From contig CM048846.1 in the NCBI GenBank assembly GCA_026545225.1, positions 52,506,270 to 52,570,269 on the forward strand: a stretch of DNA of 64,000 nucleotides, in the 5' to 3' direction. Made by a program: the position numbers and the translations under genes. Every line of letters begins with the position of its first letter. Positions within the stretch are counted from its first letter, which is position 1. Below are positions 1 to 10,516 of this stretch, piece after piece. The DNA comes from Cornus controversa. Taxonomy: Eukaryota > Streptophyta > Magnoliopsida > Cornales > Cornaceae. A model generated the notes under the pieces. The model searched no databases. It saw only the letters and a list, made by a program, of their open reading frames with translations, and was not told the DNA's origin.

Positions 1-1
1 T

Positions 2-160
2 TCCGTCGCTCCCCACGGAGCGGTGGAAATAAAGGACTTGAAAGACGGCTCGTTGTTCAAAGTAAACGGGCAGCGCTTAAAAGTGTGCGTGGATGACCAA
101 GTCACCACCGAATACGTGGATGTCGTCACTTTGACGGATCCCGTATATTTTGACTCGTGA
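2..160 (+). CDS. Integrase C-terminal tail (partial)
   Basis: The last 52 codons of the polyprotein of element A, ending with TGA at 158-160. The reading (ending DPVYFDS) is nearly identical to the end of the integrase frame of element B at 17620-17778. This part follows the catalytic core and corresponds to the DNA-binding C-terminal region of Ty3/gypsy integrases. The start is cut off by the window edge, so nothing can be said about the integrity of the rest. Confidence 0.85.
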   Translation, partial: SVAPHGAVEIKDLKDGSLFKVNGQRLKVCVDDQVTTEYVDVVTLTDPVYFDS

Positions 161-339
161 GCCGATCCGAACGTCGCGCCATAGACGTGTAAGGTGGCGA
201 AGCCATGGTAGCTATCATGCTTCCATGATGTCCCTTTAAATCCAAAGTAGGTTTAGTATCTAAGCAATGTAGTATCTAATTCCCAAAAATCCAAGTCCCT
301 GAAGCATACTGTAAGCTGACTATTTTTGGGCATCTTGAT

Positions 340-655
340 CAATCGAAACCAAGATCTCGATCAATCGAGATTTCGATTGATCGAGATTTCTGTTTCGATT
401 GATCGAAAAATTGCAGAGAATTCGCCAAGTCCAAAGTCCCGAGAGGTAGTATTCCTCGATAGCACTTCGATAGGTCTTCGATTGATCAAAATGGATTTCG
501 ATTGAATGAATTAAAAGTTCGATTGATCGAAGTAAAAACTCGATTCAGTGAAGGAATTTTTGATTGATCGAGGGAGGAATTTCGATCGATCGAAGCTGAT
601 TTCGATTGATCGAAGTGAGATTTCGATCAATCGAAATCTCGATCAATCGAGATGC
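340..655. repeat. Palindromic TCGATYRATCGA array in element A
   Basis: Eight exact copies of the 12-bp motif TCGATYRATCGA plus several one-base variants occur in about 315 bp between the end of pol and the third ORF. The motif is its own reverse complement (TCGATCAATCGA pairs with TCGATTGATCGA), so neighbouring copies could form hairpins. The same array is present in element B (17948-18330, 14 exact copies) and in shorter form in all three LTRs. Confidence 0.9.
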
Positions 656-1315
656 ACGCGATGCCTGCACGTGATCCGAAAGCTTATTTAAACCGTTGGG
701 CTTCCCTCTCATTTCAAAAGAACCATCCGAATTCTTCCCTTCCTCCGTGCGATCCAGACTTTCTCCAAGCACTCCCGAGCACTTGATCTACCATTCCCGA
801 TCATCCGCCGCCATCCGACATAGTACGAAGCCGCCGCTAGCACTCACACGATCTTCTCTTCGCGGCTGCGAGTGGGTTTTCGCCTTCGTGTGTCGTCATC
901 TTCTTCACTTTGAGGTAAGTGATGCATGGCTACATTTTGCGTACTTTCTCGCTATTTTTGATAGTTATACGGTGTAATAAACATAGTTAGATGATGTTGA
1001 GTTGGATGGGTGCAATTGCGATAGTTGTAATGAGATTTTGTGGGTTTCGGGGGGTAGGAATTCATGTAGGAGTGATATTTGGCATTCTTTTTATTTAAAA
1101 TGCTTAGTGTACAGTTTGTGACCGCGGACCCTTCGTTTCGGTTGCATCCGGTCGCACCGCCTCTTTGAGAGTGACTTTTTGAATTCTTGTTAGCACCGTG
1201 GACTAGGACTTCATTTTCATTTTTATTCTTTTATTTTTATTCCTAGTTTAGTATTCCTTTCATTTTCTTTTTATTTATGTAATTTTTGGAATAAAGTGCA
1301 GACTGTTCCGAGGCT

Positions 1316-2539
1316 ATGGCGAGGGTGAAGAACGCCACCGGTTCTGTTTGAGACGTGCTCGGGCGAGTCTTCCTATCTCTGAAGTTCCACCCGGAGCAGA
1401 TTTTTGACTTAGCAGAGTTCGAGAGGTGTCCCGACACCGCGTGGACGGTTGCCGAGCTCAGCAGGCGTCGCCTCGACCGGCTATGTGTGCCTCCCACTAA
1501 CGTGGCACACGAGCGCTTAGTGCAGGTCTTTTACGATCACATGACCTACTCCTGCACCGCGCTGGATAGACTAGAGACGGTCGTGTGCACTGTCATGATC
1601 ACGATTATGCCGAGCTGGATTACGCATATGCTCGGCATCCCTCACCAGCAGCCGACAGATATGGTTGACCAGGACGGTCAGCCACTTTTTAGGGCCGCAC
1701 TCCCCGCAGACACGACACTGTTCTCAATCGTGATGGACATGTGTGGCGGGGTGTTTACCATGCCCAGTCACAACTGCACGTCCAAATCGATGTGCCCGAG
1801 CAGATTTTGGTTCCTGGACACCATTCTCATCAAGAACGCGTGTCCGCTGCAGCACGTGGCAGAGCGTAGGGGCGACCTCCTCCGTTGCCTCTATGCTTTC
1901 CACACGGGCACTTGGTTTTCGGTCCCGTCGCTGATCTGGGGGCAGATGTTCAAGGTCTGGGACGGCCTCGTGAACAAGAGGATGCGGAGAGCAGCGAGTT
2001 GGCGGCTTCCCTTTCCTTTCCTGATCGCCGCTTTTCTCAGCAGTGCCAGTATACCGGTCAGTCGTACTGACATTCAGTTGGCACCGCCCACCCACTTCAC
2101 ATCTACTCAGTGGGAGCGGGTGAGGCGACACTTAGAGCGACAGGACCACCAGGGTGATCCACCAGACGATGTACATATGGATGCCCCGGTGGAGATGGAT
2201 GAGGGCGAGCCTGCAGAGGGTGAGTCCGATGACGAGGAGATGGAGGAGGAGGAGATGGATGTGGCTGCAGAGCGGCATGACATACTAGCGACAGGCTACT
2301 CCTGCCTGGCGGCTGACGTAGAGCGGCTCCAGCAGGGTTTTGACGAGCATGTCCAGGTGACACAGAGTCAGCTGGCAGGCATTCGTTCGGACATTTCTTC
2401 TCTAGCACAGGTCCAGAGAGCGATTCTAGACGAGTTCCGAGCCTTCCGGCAGGACCTGTAGTTCCTATTCGCAGGTCGAGCTTCCACCTCCACTTCTACT
2501 CCCACCGAGCCACCACCACCACCACCCGCCCTCGAGTAG
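1316..2539 (+). pseudogene. Third ORF of Athila-like element A (broken)
   Basis: The frame opens at ATG 1316 (reading MARVKNAT) and is interrupted by TGA at 1349-1351. It is then open for 368 codons to TAG at 2459-2461, beyond which homology continues to the ancestral stop at 2537-2539. The protein is the third, post-integrase product found in Athila-type elements. I believe it matches what databases call 'putative plant transposon protein', but I cannot check that here. A globular N-terminal part of about 230 residues is followed by a strongly acidic segment (EEMEEEEMD), a predicted helical or coiled-coil stretch (ADVERLQQGFDEH) and a proline-rich tail. No convincing transmembrane segment is visible apart from a short hydrophobic stretch near LPFPFLIAAFLSS. 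Element B keeps codons where A has stops and the reverse. Confidence 0.8.
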
Positions 2540-4337
2540 CTGCATTTTATTCATCTTTTATGCTTTACTTTCTGTATTTTTCTTTCTTTATTTTTGATAG
2601 GCCATGTTGGCCATGTTTAGTTTCTTTCTGAGTATTCCACTTACATGTACACTTTGTACTGAAACTCATTTTCATCTATATGGAATACATTTATATTTTC
2701 TTTTATACCATGTGTTATCTTTCCTGTCTTTATTTCTGCTTTCTATTAATATATCTGTTCTCTATACTTTGACTATGTATGTAGTACCACTTGTCTAATT
2801 GTTATATGCGATTCAGTTGATGATTTCCGTTTATTACCGCCTAGTTTCAATTCCCAATACTGTTGAGATTGCTTCAACACAGTATGGCGGTAATAAAGAA
2901 AGGCAACCCCTTTGCGTGCTATACGTTAGCGTGCCTGGATAGTCAATATCTTATCGCATAGACCTTTTAGACAATTGGGAAACACCAGTTCAGACCCTTA
3001 GATATACAGTGATATTGGCATTGTCTGTTTGTGTATAATTATTTCATTATGTTCTGCTTATCTACTTTTTGTTCCTTTTAATGCTCGTGGTATCCAGTTA
3101 GTGTTCTGTGCAGGTTTTTCTGATTTACCAGATGACCGCTGCTGTGGAATACCATTTTTCTCGCATTCTGCCATCCCGATAACTTCTTTCCTTGTTCTTC
3201 TTGTCCAAACATTGAGGACAATGTTGTATGCTATACCACTTGCATACGCATGCAATGTTCAGTCATTATATTGAGTGTCATTGTAGAGCAGTTTTTTTTC
3301 TTCTTGATATTTTTGCATGCTTGCTATGATGTCTTGCTTATTAAAGGAAGATCATTCGAATAAATGTCCGAGGTAAATGCAGTAGGTAGTTAAGAACTTT
3401 AACATTGTAAATTCCCGCACTTTTGCAAGCTATATAGTAGGCTAGAACGGTCTACATTTTTGTCCAAATTTGAGCACGTACAGTTCTTGCCCTAAATTTG
3501 TCCTTAACCGCACAAATTCGCACACATGCATTTTAAATTGTGGGGTATAAGTCTGATAGAGAATTTTGTAAATTTCTGTTTTTATCTGAACAACTTAAAG
3601 AATAAGTTCTTCCGGTTGTTGTAAAAAAAAAAAAAAAAGAAGAAAAAGAAAGAAAAAGTGAAAAATATGTAATAAGCCTTCTCACTCAATAAACCGGATT
3701 TCTATGCCTCAAAGCAGGGAATATTCGCGTATAAGTGTGTAAGGTTGAGCAATAATAAGCGGGTGGCTTGCTTACGCTCATCGCCTTGTAAGCTCGGTCA
3801 TTAAGTCCGAGGGGTGCTTCTTCACCTAATGCCCTAAAACTAATTGGTTTGGGAGTCATTGGCCCAATGCCGCTACATGGGCTTACAAGAAAGCAAAAAG
3901 AGCTAAGCATTGCACGGTCATCCGCACATGAGCAATCATGAATGTTTTGTGATAATGAACGGCTGTGTCGAGCGTTTTCAATGAGTTTTTCTCTTAAAAA
4001 CAGATCTGTTCGTTTTCTTCTCCAAATATGACAAAAGCCACACGTTAGAATGCATGTTCACTTTTCAAAGAGGATTTTGGGGTTGGAATTGTTATGTTTG
4101 TTCGGGCTGGCCATTATGTGGGGACTGTCGTTTATTTATAGCTTGTGAAAGTCCATTTTTGCTAATGACCACATAGTTCTGTAATACTTGTTGCATTTGC
4201 CAAATGTGAAATGAACGGATGATTGCCCTTTATCTAGTTGATGGCTGAGCATGATTAAACTTTTGTATAAGATAGTTAATTTCATTTTTTGTAATATCGT
4301 ATTCATAAGGGACTAGCAATATGTAAGTTTGGGGGTG
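2540..4337 (+). other. Non-coding 3' region of element A, ending in the PPT
   Basis: About 1.8 kb with no supportable ORF, collinear with 20216-22025 of element B. It contains CATTGAGGACAATG (3210-3223), a motif that in such elements often precedes a purine tract. Here the tract itself is missing: about 21 bp present in B (20903-20923) are absent. The functional-looking tract GGGGGTG abuts the LTR at 4331-4337. A poly(A) run lies near 3623-3638. Confidence 0.7.
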
Positions 4338-5746
4338 TGATAAGTGTTCAATTCTATGCATTTGAACCCTCTTTATTGCATATGTTAGTTCCTTTTTTGC
4401 GTTTACCGAGATATGTTTACAGTATTTTTGTGTTTTTGATGTTTTGTAGGTATTGGAGTAAATGGAGCAAAGTTTGAAGCTTTCTGCAGTCAAGAGAAGA
4501 AATCAGAAAATGCAGCCAAAGGCATCTCGATCAATCGAGATGTTGATCTCGATTAATCAAAATCTCGATTAATCGAGATCTCATTTCGATTGATCGAAAT
4601 CTCGATCAATCGAGATTCTGCAGAATCCACTTGGCCACTTGCTCACCTGCTCTCCCACTTGCAACAAAATCCCCCTTTTTGCACGACTTAGGGGGATTGT
4701 CTAACTTGAACAAGACTCTTGGGGGCCTTCTTGATACAAGAGATATATATAGTGATATATATATATATGGTGGGCCCCAAGGTTGAAAAAGAAACCAAAA
4801 AGCACACAAAAAGGGCCATATCTCTCATATCTCACATATCTCTCAAGACACATCAGAATACTTCAAGAGAGACCTTCGGGAGAGGAAGAGGAGAAGCTGA
4901 ACCAGACCAAGAAGCTTCACTTTCTTCATCAATGGAAGGGTGCAAGGCAACCATGAGCAACTAACTCTTCTACTAGGGTGTTGGTTTCAACCCCTAGCCA
5001 TGTAAACTTGTTCATCTTTGTAGCTCTTGGGATTTGTAATTAAATGTTGATTATTTAGCCTAGTGACTATGTACACAAATACATTTCTTATATATATTCA
5101 TTTGATATGGAATTTATTCTTGTCTTAGAGTAGATTTTGTCACTTGAATGCACAACATTTGCATATTCCACAAGAAGTGCAAATGATGGCTAGATAATGG
5201 TGTTTAAATGAATGTGTGATGTTAGTTTTTATAGACCATGCCAAGACAAGGTAGTTTGGATACATGTAGTGTTCACTTAGAGAGTAGAGTAATTAGGTAG
5301 TTAGTTAGGTTGAAGAGCTAGGCTTGTTGAAGATGGATTATGATAGGTTAACACACACATTGATCTTTTGATATGTCATTGAGGTCACAAGCCTAATGAC
5401 ATTGTTAGGCATTTAATTAATGAATCCCATGCTTGCTACACTTATGAACATGTGAACGGCTAGTGGTGGAAACCAACCCTAGTTCTCTCTCCCAACTTTA
5501 AACTCTTTACTTTTCTTGTCATTTCATTCATGCAATAGTTTATAAACACAAATTCAAAAACCTGTTTTTAGAATTAAAGTAGAATTAATCTTCCTTTAAG
5601 ACAATTGCGACTAGTCCTCGTAGGATTGATACCCTCTATATAGAACCTTATCTACAAAGATTCGTGCTCTTGCGAGTGGTTAAATTATATTTTGATAAAA
5701 AGGGCAAAATTAAGCTTACAATATAATCAGAGTTCCGACCACATCA
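4338..5746 (+). repeat. 3' LTR of element A
   Basis: A 1409-bp long terminal repeat starting TGATAAGTG and ending CCACATCA, preceded by the purine tract. It aligns over its full length with the LTRs of element B (10517-11903 and 22026-23424). Near 4522-4615 it carries the palindrome array (three exact TCGATYRATCGA copies). At about 4740-4768 it has a TATATA-rich stretch followed by the conserved GGTGGGCCCC. The downstream flank begins ATTAT. Confidence 0.93.
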
Positions 5747-6021
5747 ATTATACCCACTGTTGATCACACCCTACACTGGTTAGATTTTATTGAGATACTA
5801 AATTAGACTAGTAAAAGTTTTGATGACTAAGCAATCCAAATTAAAATGAAAAGAGGCCATCGTTTGTATTATCCATCATTTATTATTATTCCCATTGATG
5901 AACCCATAGAGCCTGGTTACATTTCTTCTTCTGAACCTACCAAGGATCACTCATTTGTAACTCAAGATGGGGCAGCTTTGGATTGATTATTCTTTCACAA
6001 TAAAACAGAAGACAAATTGCA
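5747..6021. other. Unassigned flank with a short open stretch
   Basis: Sequence 3' of element A. A 46-codon open stretch (5847-5987, starting MKRGHRLYYP) ends at GATGGGGCAGC..., a phrase repeated at 6565 and 6781. It may be a fragment of an old repeat or gene; I do not recognise it. Confidence 0.3.
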
Positions 6022-6318
6022 AGAAAGGCAAAAGCAAAGAAGGCCCATTGTTTAAGAAATCTACTGGGGCGAGCCGTAAACCCGGACGTCTTGGATTCGA
6101 TTCTAACAGGGCATCATAAAAGAAAGGCGAAAGTAAAGTTGGTCTAGTGATTAAAGAATCTACCAGGGTGAGCCGTAAACTCGGACATCTTGGGTTCGAT
6201 TCTCGCTGGGCATCATAAAAGAAAAGTGAAAGTAAAAATGGCCTAGTAATTAAAGAATCTCTGGGGCGAGCCGTAAACTCAGACGTCTTGGGTTCGATTC
6301 TCACTGGGCATCATAAAA
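6022..6318 (+). repeat. Three tandem tRNA-like (SINE-type) units
   Basis: Three head-to-tail units of about 98 bp (6022-6120, 6121-6218, 6219-6318). Each has a stretch like a pol III A box (for example TGGCCTAGTAATT at 6239 and TTGGTCTAGTGATT at 6139) and a B-box-like GGTTCGATTCT (6093, 6192, 6290), and each ends in GGGCATCATAAA. The A-to-B spacing and the boxes are tRNA-like. Anticodon-arm pairing is not evident, so these are tRNA-derived repeats rather than working tRNA genes. The first unit is the most diverged. Confidence 0.7.
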
Positions 6319-7406
6319 GTAATGTAAAGATACTTCAAATTTAGTCAATGCCCCGGCCGTATGTTACCAAAGTATAAAAAGACTGAAGATGATCCTTGGT
6401 ATTTTACCCCATTTCACATTAATTTTGAGCCTTTAATACCATTTTCTTCATCACCTATATGTCCGTAGACCACATTACAACCCATGTAAAGTTCTCTTAC
6501 ATTAAGGATGATTGTATAGTTAAAAAAACTTTTTTCTAGACTAACATAGAAAACTTGCCCTAAGCTGGGGCAGTTTTCCTTTTATAGTGATCACGGTTCA
6601 TGAACCCCGCATTAAAGTAATATCTTTGAGCCTTAATATCTTTTCCTTGGTTACCTTACACCTAGCCCACATTACGGTCCAAATCAAAGACCTCTTCGAT
6701 TGGCGAAGATCATTTAGGATTGAAAGCTCTCGCTTATTAAAGTCTCACAGGACGAGGAACATTTTCTGTCATGTCCCAAACTGGGGCAGTTTTTGAGTGA
6801 TCCTTAGTTTATCTCCTGATTATGCATGATATTTTGAGCCTAATATATCATTTCTTTCTCTAACCACTTTACCTAAAGCCCCATTACAACCCCAAGTAAA
6901 GTCCAATCATACCTTTATTTTGGTTTTGTTTTTATAATATATGAATACTCTCTATGTTCATGAAAATTAAACTACTTGTGTTCAATTTCATGGTTTCTTA
7001 GTTCTAGTTAATTGCTAATGTGCTCATTACAGAAAATGGTACTAATGATTCTTACAACTGATATCATCTTATTACGTCTAGTGATTCCTTCTAGTTTCTT
7101 TATTGAGCCCATTTTGGATTATGAATTTCTTCCTTCAAATGTTTTGTTGAATCTAACGGATCCAATCAACTTCCATGTGCTACCATCTTAGAGTAGTAGC
7201 ATTTTTTTTTGTTAGGTAAATACTGTTGTTCGTACACCCTGACAATACCCACTGTGAGCTTGGGGAGGAGAAGTTATACTAACTGGCCCATTTCCATGAT
7301 GAATAAAGTAGTAGCATTTCTTGTATTCTTCATCTTAACAATTCTTTGAGAAATAAATTTTGTACTTTAGCAATTGACTTTTATGATTCTTTTATCTTCT
7401 TGAACA
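6319..7406. repeat. Degenerate ~210-bp tandem repeats and unassigned sequence
   Basis: Recurring phrases mark at least three diverged units: TTTGAGCCTTTAATA-like at 6424, 6624 and 6833, GGGGCAGTTTT at 6567 and 6783, and CCCATTACAACCC-like at 6471, 6670 and 6880. Spacing is 200-216 bp. There is no open frame. The remainder (6960-7406) is AT-rich and unassigned apart from the probable splice acceptor at 7406. Confidence 0.5.
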
Positions 7407-7982
7407 GTCAGGTCATAGCTACTTTGATGGGACTTCTTGTTTTTTTGGCCATTGCAAAATTTTTTATTGCCATTTTTGGAATTGTTTTCCGGTGGTTTTA
7501 TGGAAGCTTTTGGACAATGGCAGGCATCATCTTCTTTGGGGGTAATCTTCTTGACCTTTCTTTTAATGTGGGGAGTATCATCTCTATCCGTCTCTATGTT
7601 AATTTTTCTTCCAACCGTACTGAGATTAGAGTTCTTTGGATTGCAGGGTTGGCATTCGCATTGCGCCATGAACGTCTTGCACTATTCATAACTAGTTTGT
7701 ATTCTATATATTATGCATGGTGTTATGTTGGATGGATTGGTTATTTTGGGTTTGAATCTCTCTATTATATTTAGTGATGCTCTAATACTCTTCTTGAAAA
7801 ATAATGTAAACCAGCATGGAAGGCCCAACGATACCCTTGAAATAGCTGGTGTGCAAGGCTGTCCTATTTTTTTCTATAGTGAATCGGCTTCACCCTTTGA
7901 AATGGGGTCTAGTCAATCAGCTGATCGTAGCTCAGGAGTGCGTTGGACTAGTGGGACAGATTCTGAAATAATATTTGAAGAG
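7407..7982 (+). pseudogene. Fragment of a small plant membrane-protein gene
   Basis: Two exon-like segments encode a hydrophobic protein. Segment 1 (about 7407-7541) reads LMGLLVFLAIAKFFIAIFG followed by WFYGSFWTMAGIIFFGG. A 105-bp GT..AG intron (7542-7646) follows. Segment 2 continues LAFALRHERLALFITSLYSI and, after a frame change near 7744-7750, GLNLSIIFSDALILFLKNN and a hydrophilic tail to 7982. The sequence resembles an unnamed plant family of short multi-pass membrane proteins; this rests on recall of the pattern, not a search. The intron is a multiple of three with no stop, so one frame reads through it. The copia LTR begins at 7983 inside the open tail and interrupts it. No continuation is visible past 27449. 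Confidence 0.45.
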
Positions 7983-9848
7983 TGTTGGTCTATGCCCCGT
8001 GTAGTGATATGTTTGCTCTTTTAATGTCAAAAGGTATTCTGTCCTCTCAAATGTCTCAATTCTACTTTTTACATCTCTATGAATATCTTAACACTATTAA
8101 CAGACCTTTCAAGGGTATTTTTGTCATTTCAAGTGTGGTTTCAGGAGGTTGCCATGTGTCAGTCAATGAGGACCATGCCAATCATTGGCCAGATTCAAAA
8201 TGCATTACAGGACAAAAAAAAAGTGTCAACCTTATCTTGTATTTTAAACCGTTGAATCATTCCAACCAAACCACATATATATTACATGCTATACACCATG
8301 TCTCGATTGAGTGGACGGTGAGAGAGCTTTAGAGTAAGAAACATAAACTCCAACACCTTTGTCTGCTAGAGAGTTCGATGTGGGTGTGGGTGGCTTGCTA
8401 GTGAGAGAAATAGAGAGAAAAAACCAATTCTCTTCTTCCATGAGTACGACACCACCACCAAGGATATTACAAATGAGTTTTTGTGAGAGTAATTGAAGAG
8501 AAAGAGACCGCCACTGAGCTAGGTTTTGGTGGCTTATTAGAAATAGCACACAGAGCTACAGTGAGAGGGAATTTTAGTTCTTAGGGCTACACCCACATTA
8601 GGGTTTACATTTTGCATCACTAGAAGAATGTTTTAGCTAGGAAAAAAAGACTATTAAGAGAGAGTGAGGTAGTTGTGACAGATACACACAATAAAGTGAG
8701 TGTGAGTGAGAGATTGAGAGATATAGTGATAAATCTGTGTGTCGAACGATGGTGACTCAGCAGTTCTCAGCTTTGTACACTTTCACTGGCTGACATTAAT
8801 TTGATTTTTAAATCTGTGTATGCACACTCTTCACAGGCGCACATGTGTATCATGGATTAGCTTTGTTATGGATTGAATTGATGATTGTGCTCATTTCCTC
8901 CAAAATTAAGTGTATCTCAAACCCTAGAATTGCTTTTCAGTCTGTTGTCAAGATTAACAGAGGTCCTTGATTCATATATTGACTAGCCTTTAAGATGTTG
9001 AACTCCATTCAGCTTGTGCAAGTCCAATTAAAAGTGTTTTACCTCTGATTTGTGCTTATTTGGTTAAGTCATCATTGTTCTCAAAATCTGACATGTTGAT
9101 GCCTTGTTTAACTGCATACACAGTTGTTGTCCCAAAACATAGTGTGTGCTTTAATTAGAATTAATGCTATAATGTGCTTAAGGTGCATAAACATTTGTCA
9201 ATACACTTGCTAGAGACTTTGGAACGGATGCATGCTTCACATTTGTGGTATACAAAACTCAGCACTATTCACACTCAAATTGGGGCTCAGGTTGATTGCC
9301 TAAATTGCTTTTGGTTTGGGAGTTGCTACTTCTGCTAGTTTAAATTATCATGTGTTTTGTACATGTTAGCTAGAAGATAAGTTTAGGGACCTCTTTGCAA
9401 TTGTAGATACCTCTAGTTTATTTCAGAACTACTAGGAGTTCCTTATCAAGTTTTTATCGAAGTGCTTTTCATGTGAAAGTGCTAAATCGAGGTCTAAATA
9501 GAGGCTACATATATTTGGTGCATAATTATTGTTCACTTTTGTTGTCTAAAGCTCAATCTCTGTCAGATTATGATTGTGGATGATTTATGAGGTTTCATTT
9601 CCTTCAAGCATATTATAATTCATATTTTAAAACTGCTGAAGTTTATTTTATCCTAAAATCATATTAGAATCATTGTTTAGATTATTATGCACTGGTTTTA
9701 TTGCTGATTGTGAAAAGGGGACTGATAGATGTGTGAAGATGATCAATTTGTTTGCAAGTACTATTTTAACAACTATCATTTAACATGCTAAAGATGTCAC
9801 TACTATAGTAAATTATTTTAGTTTGCTGCACCAAGACTTGAATACCTA
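7983..9848 (+). repeat. 5' LTR (recognisable part) of the copia element
   Basis: Aligns by eye with 25517-27447 over about 1.87 kb with scattered substitutions and small indels. It starts TGTTGGTCTATG. It contains GA-rich stretches around 8400-8740. The ORFs in it are short and not conserved between the two copies. Its 3' limit is where similarity to the other copy stops, so the true LTR end may lie further right. Confidence 0.7.
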
Positions 9849-10516
9849 ATGTTCTACTTTTGATTCTTGCAAGTTAGTTTTATTGTGTTATATATGTACT
9901 TGCTAATTTTGAATTTAGATAGAGGTTACATTAATGTATGGTTATTTGGAAACCAACACATGACATTGTTTTTATCTATTGTCTCTACTAATCACCTTGT
10001 TGCTAAAGTTTAAATTAGTTTTGGGGTAAGTATAAGATTTAACTTTTTTTAGCAGCCTTGCTTTAATCTTTGTTTTCACATAGCTGCTGCTACAACACAT
10101 TATTACTATTAACTTGTCATATAAGTTGCTCTTTTAGTAGGTGAGATACTATCTAAACTAATGGCAGGCATCAAAGCTAATATTTTGGAAATTCATTAAT
10201 AGAAGCAGACCTGAAGTATCATTATACATATGTTCTAAGTTTGCTCCACCTTATTTGCCATATTGAAGATTACAATATTGTTGATTTGCAAGGTTATAGA
10301 TTTGCTAGATTGAAGTGATTTTTTTTTATCTCAAGTAGAGCTCTGTATTGAAGATTGAATTAGCTTGAGAGACTTTTATTGTATTTCTTATTCTTGTTCA
10401 CTACTTGTAGTCCAAGCATAAGGGTTGCTTTGGACAGCGGAGTTAGAGTGATTTGTGGTGAAATTGGTGAGAGATAACTTAGGCTTTGGGAAGCCTAAGT
10501 TGGGTTAGTGTGAGAG
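9849..10516 (+). other. Copia internal or LTR-extension sequence, left part
   Basis: No ORF. GGCATCAAAGCT at 10167-10178 resembles the usual copia primer-binding site GGTATCAGAGCT at 10 of 12 positions and could be a decayed PBS, but a chance match is possible. The last five bases (10512-10516, gagag) are the left target duplication of element B. Confidence 0.4.
10512..10516 (+). repeat. Target-site duplication, left copy (gagag)
   Basis: GAGAG immediately precedes the 5' LTR of element B and is repeated exactly at 23425-23429 after its 3' LTR. A 5-bp duplication is the usual size for Ty3/gypsy integration. Confidence 0.9.

Larger units (their letters stand above)
1..5746 (+). mobile_element. 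Athila-like Ty3/gypsy retrotransposon A, 3' part
   Basis: The 3' part of a Ty3/gypsy LTR retrotransposon whose 5' part lies outside the window. Order seen: end of integrase (2-160), a palindrome-rich spacer (about 340-655), a decayed third ORF (1316-2539), a long non-coding stretch, a purine tract (GGGGGTG, 4331-4337) and a 3' LTR (4338-5746). The whole of it aligns by eye with 17618-23424 of element B, so the two are one family. A third ORF between integrase and the 3' LTR is typical of the Athila lineage. The element has its own stop codons, different from those in B, so the two copies decayed independently. No target duplication can be tested because the 5' end is missing. Confidence 0.9.

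Noticed and set aside
6022..6318. Three possible tRNA genes.
   Set aside because: Pol III boxes are present, but I could not find acceptor or anticodon stems, and the ~98-bp tandem unit structure fits tRNA-derived repeats better.
7437..7691. 84-codon open stretch overlapping the membrane-protein fragment.
   Set aside because: Shifted frame of the real coding segment; it crosses the probable intron and gives no coherent continuation.
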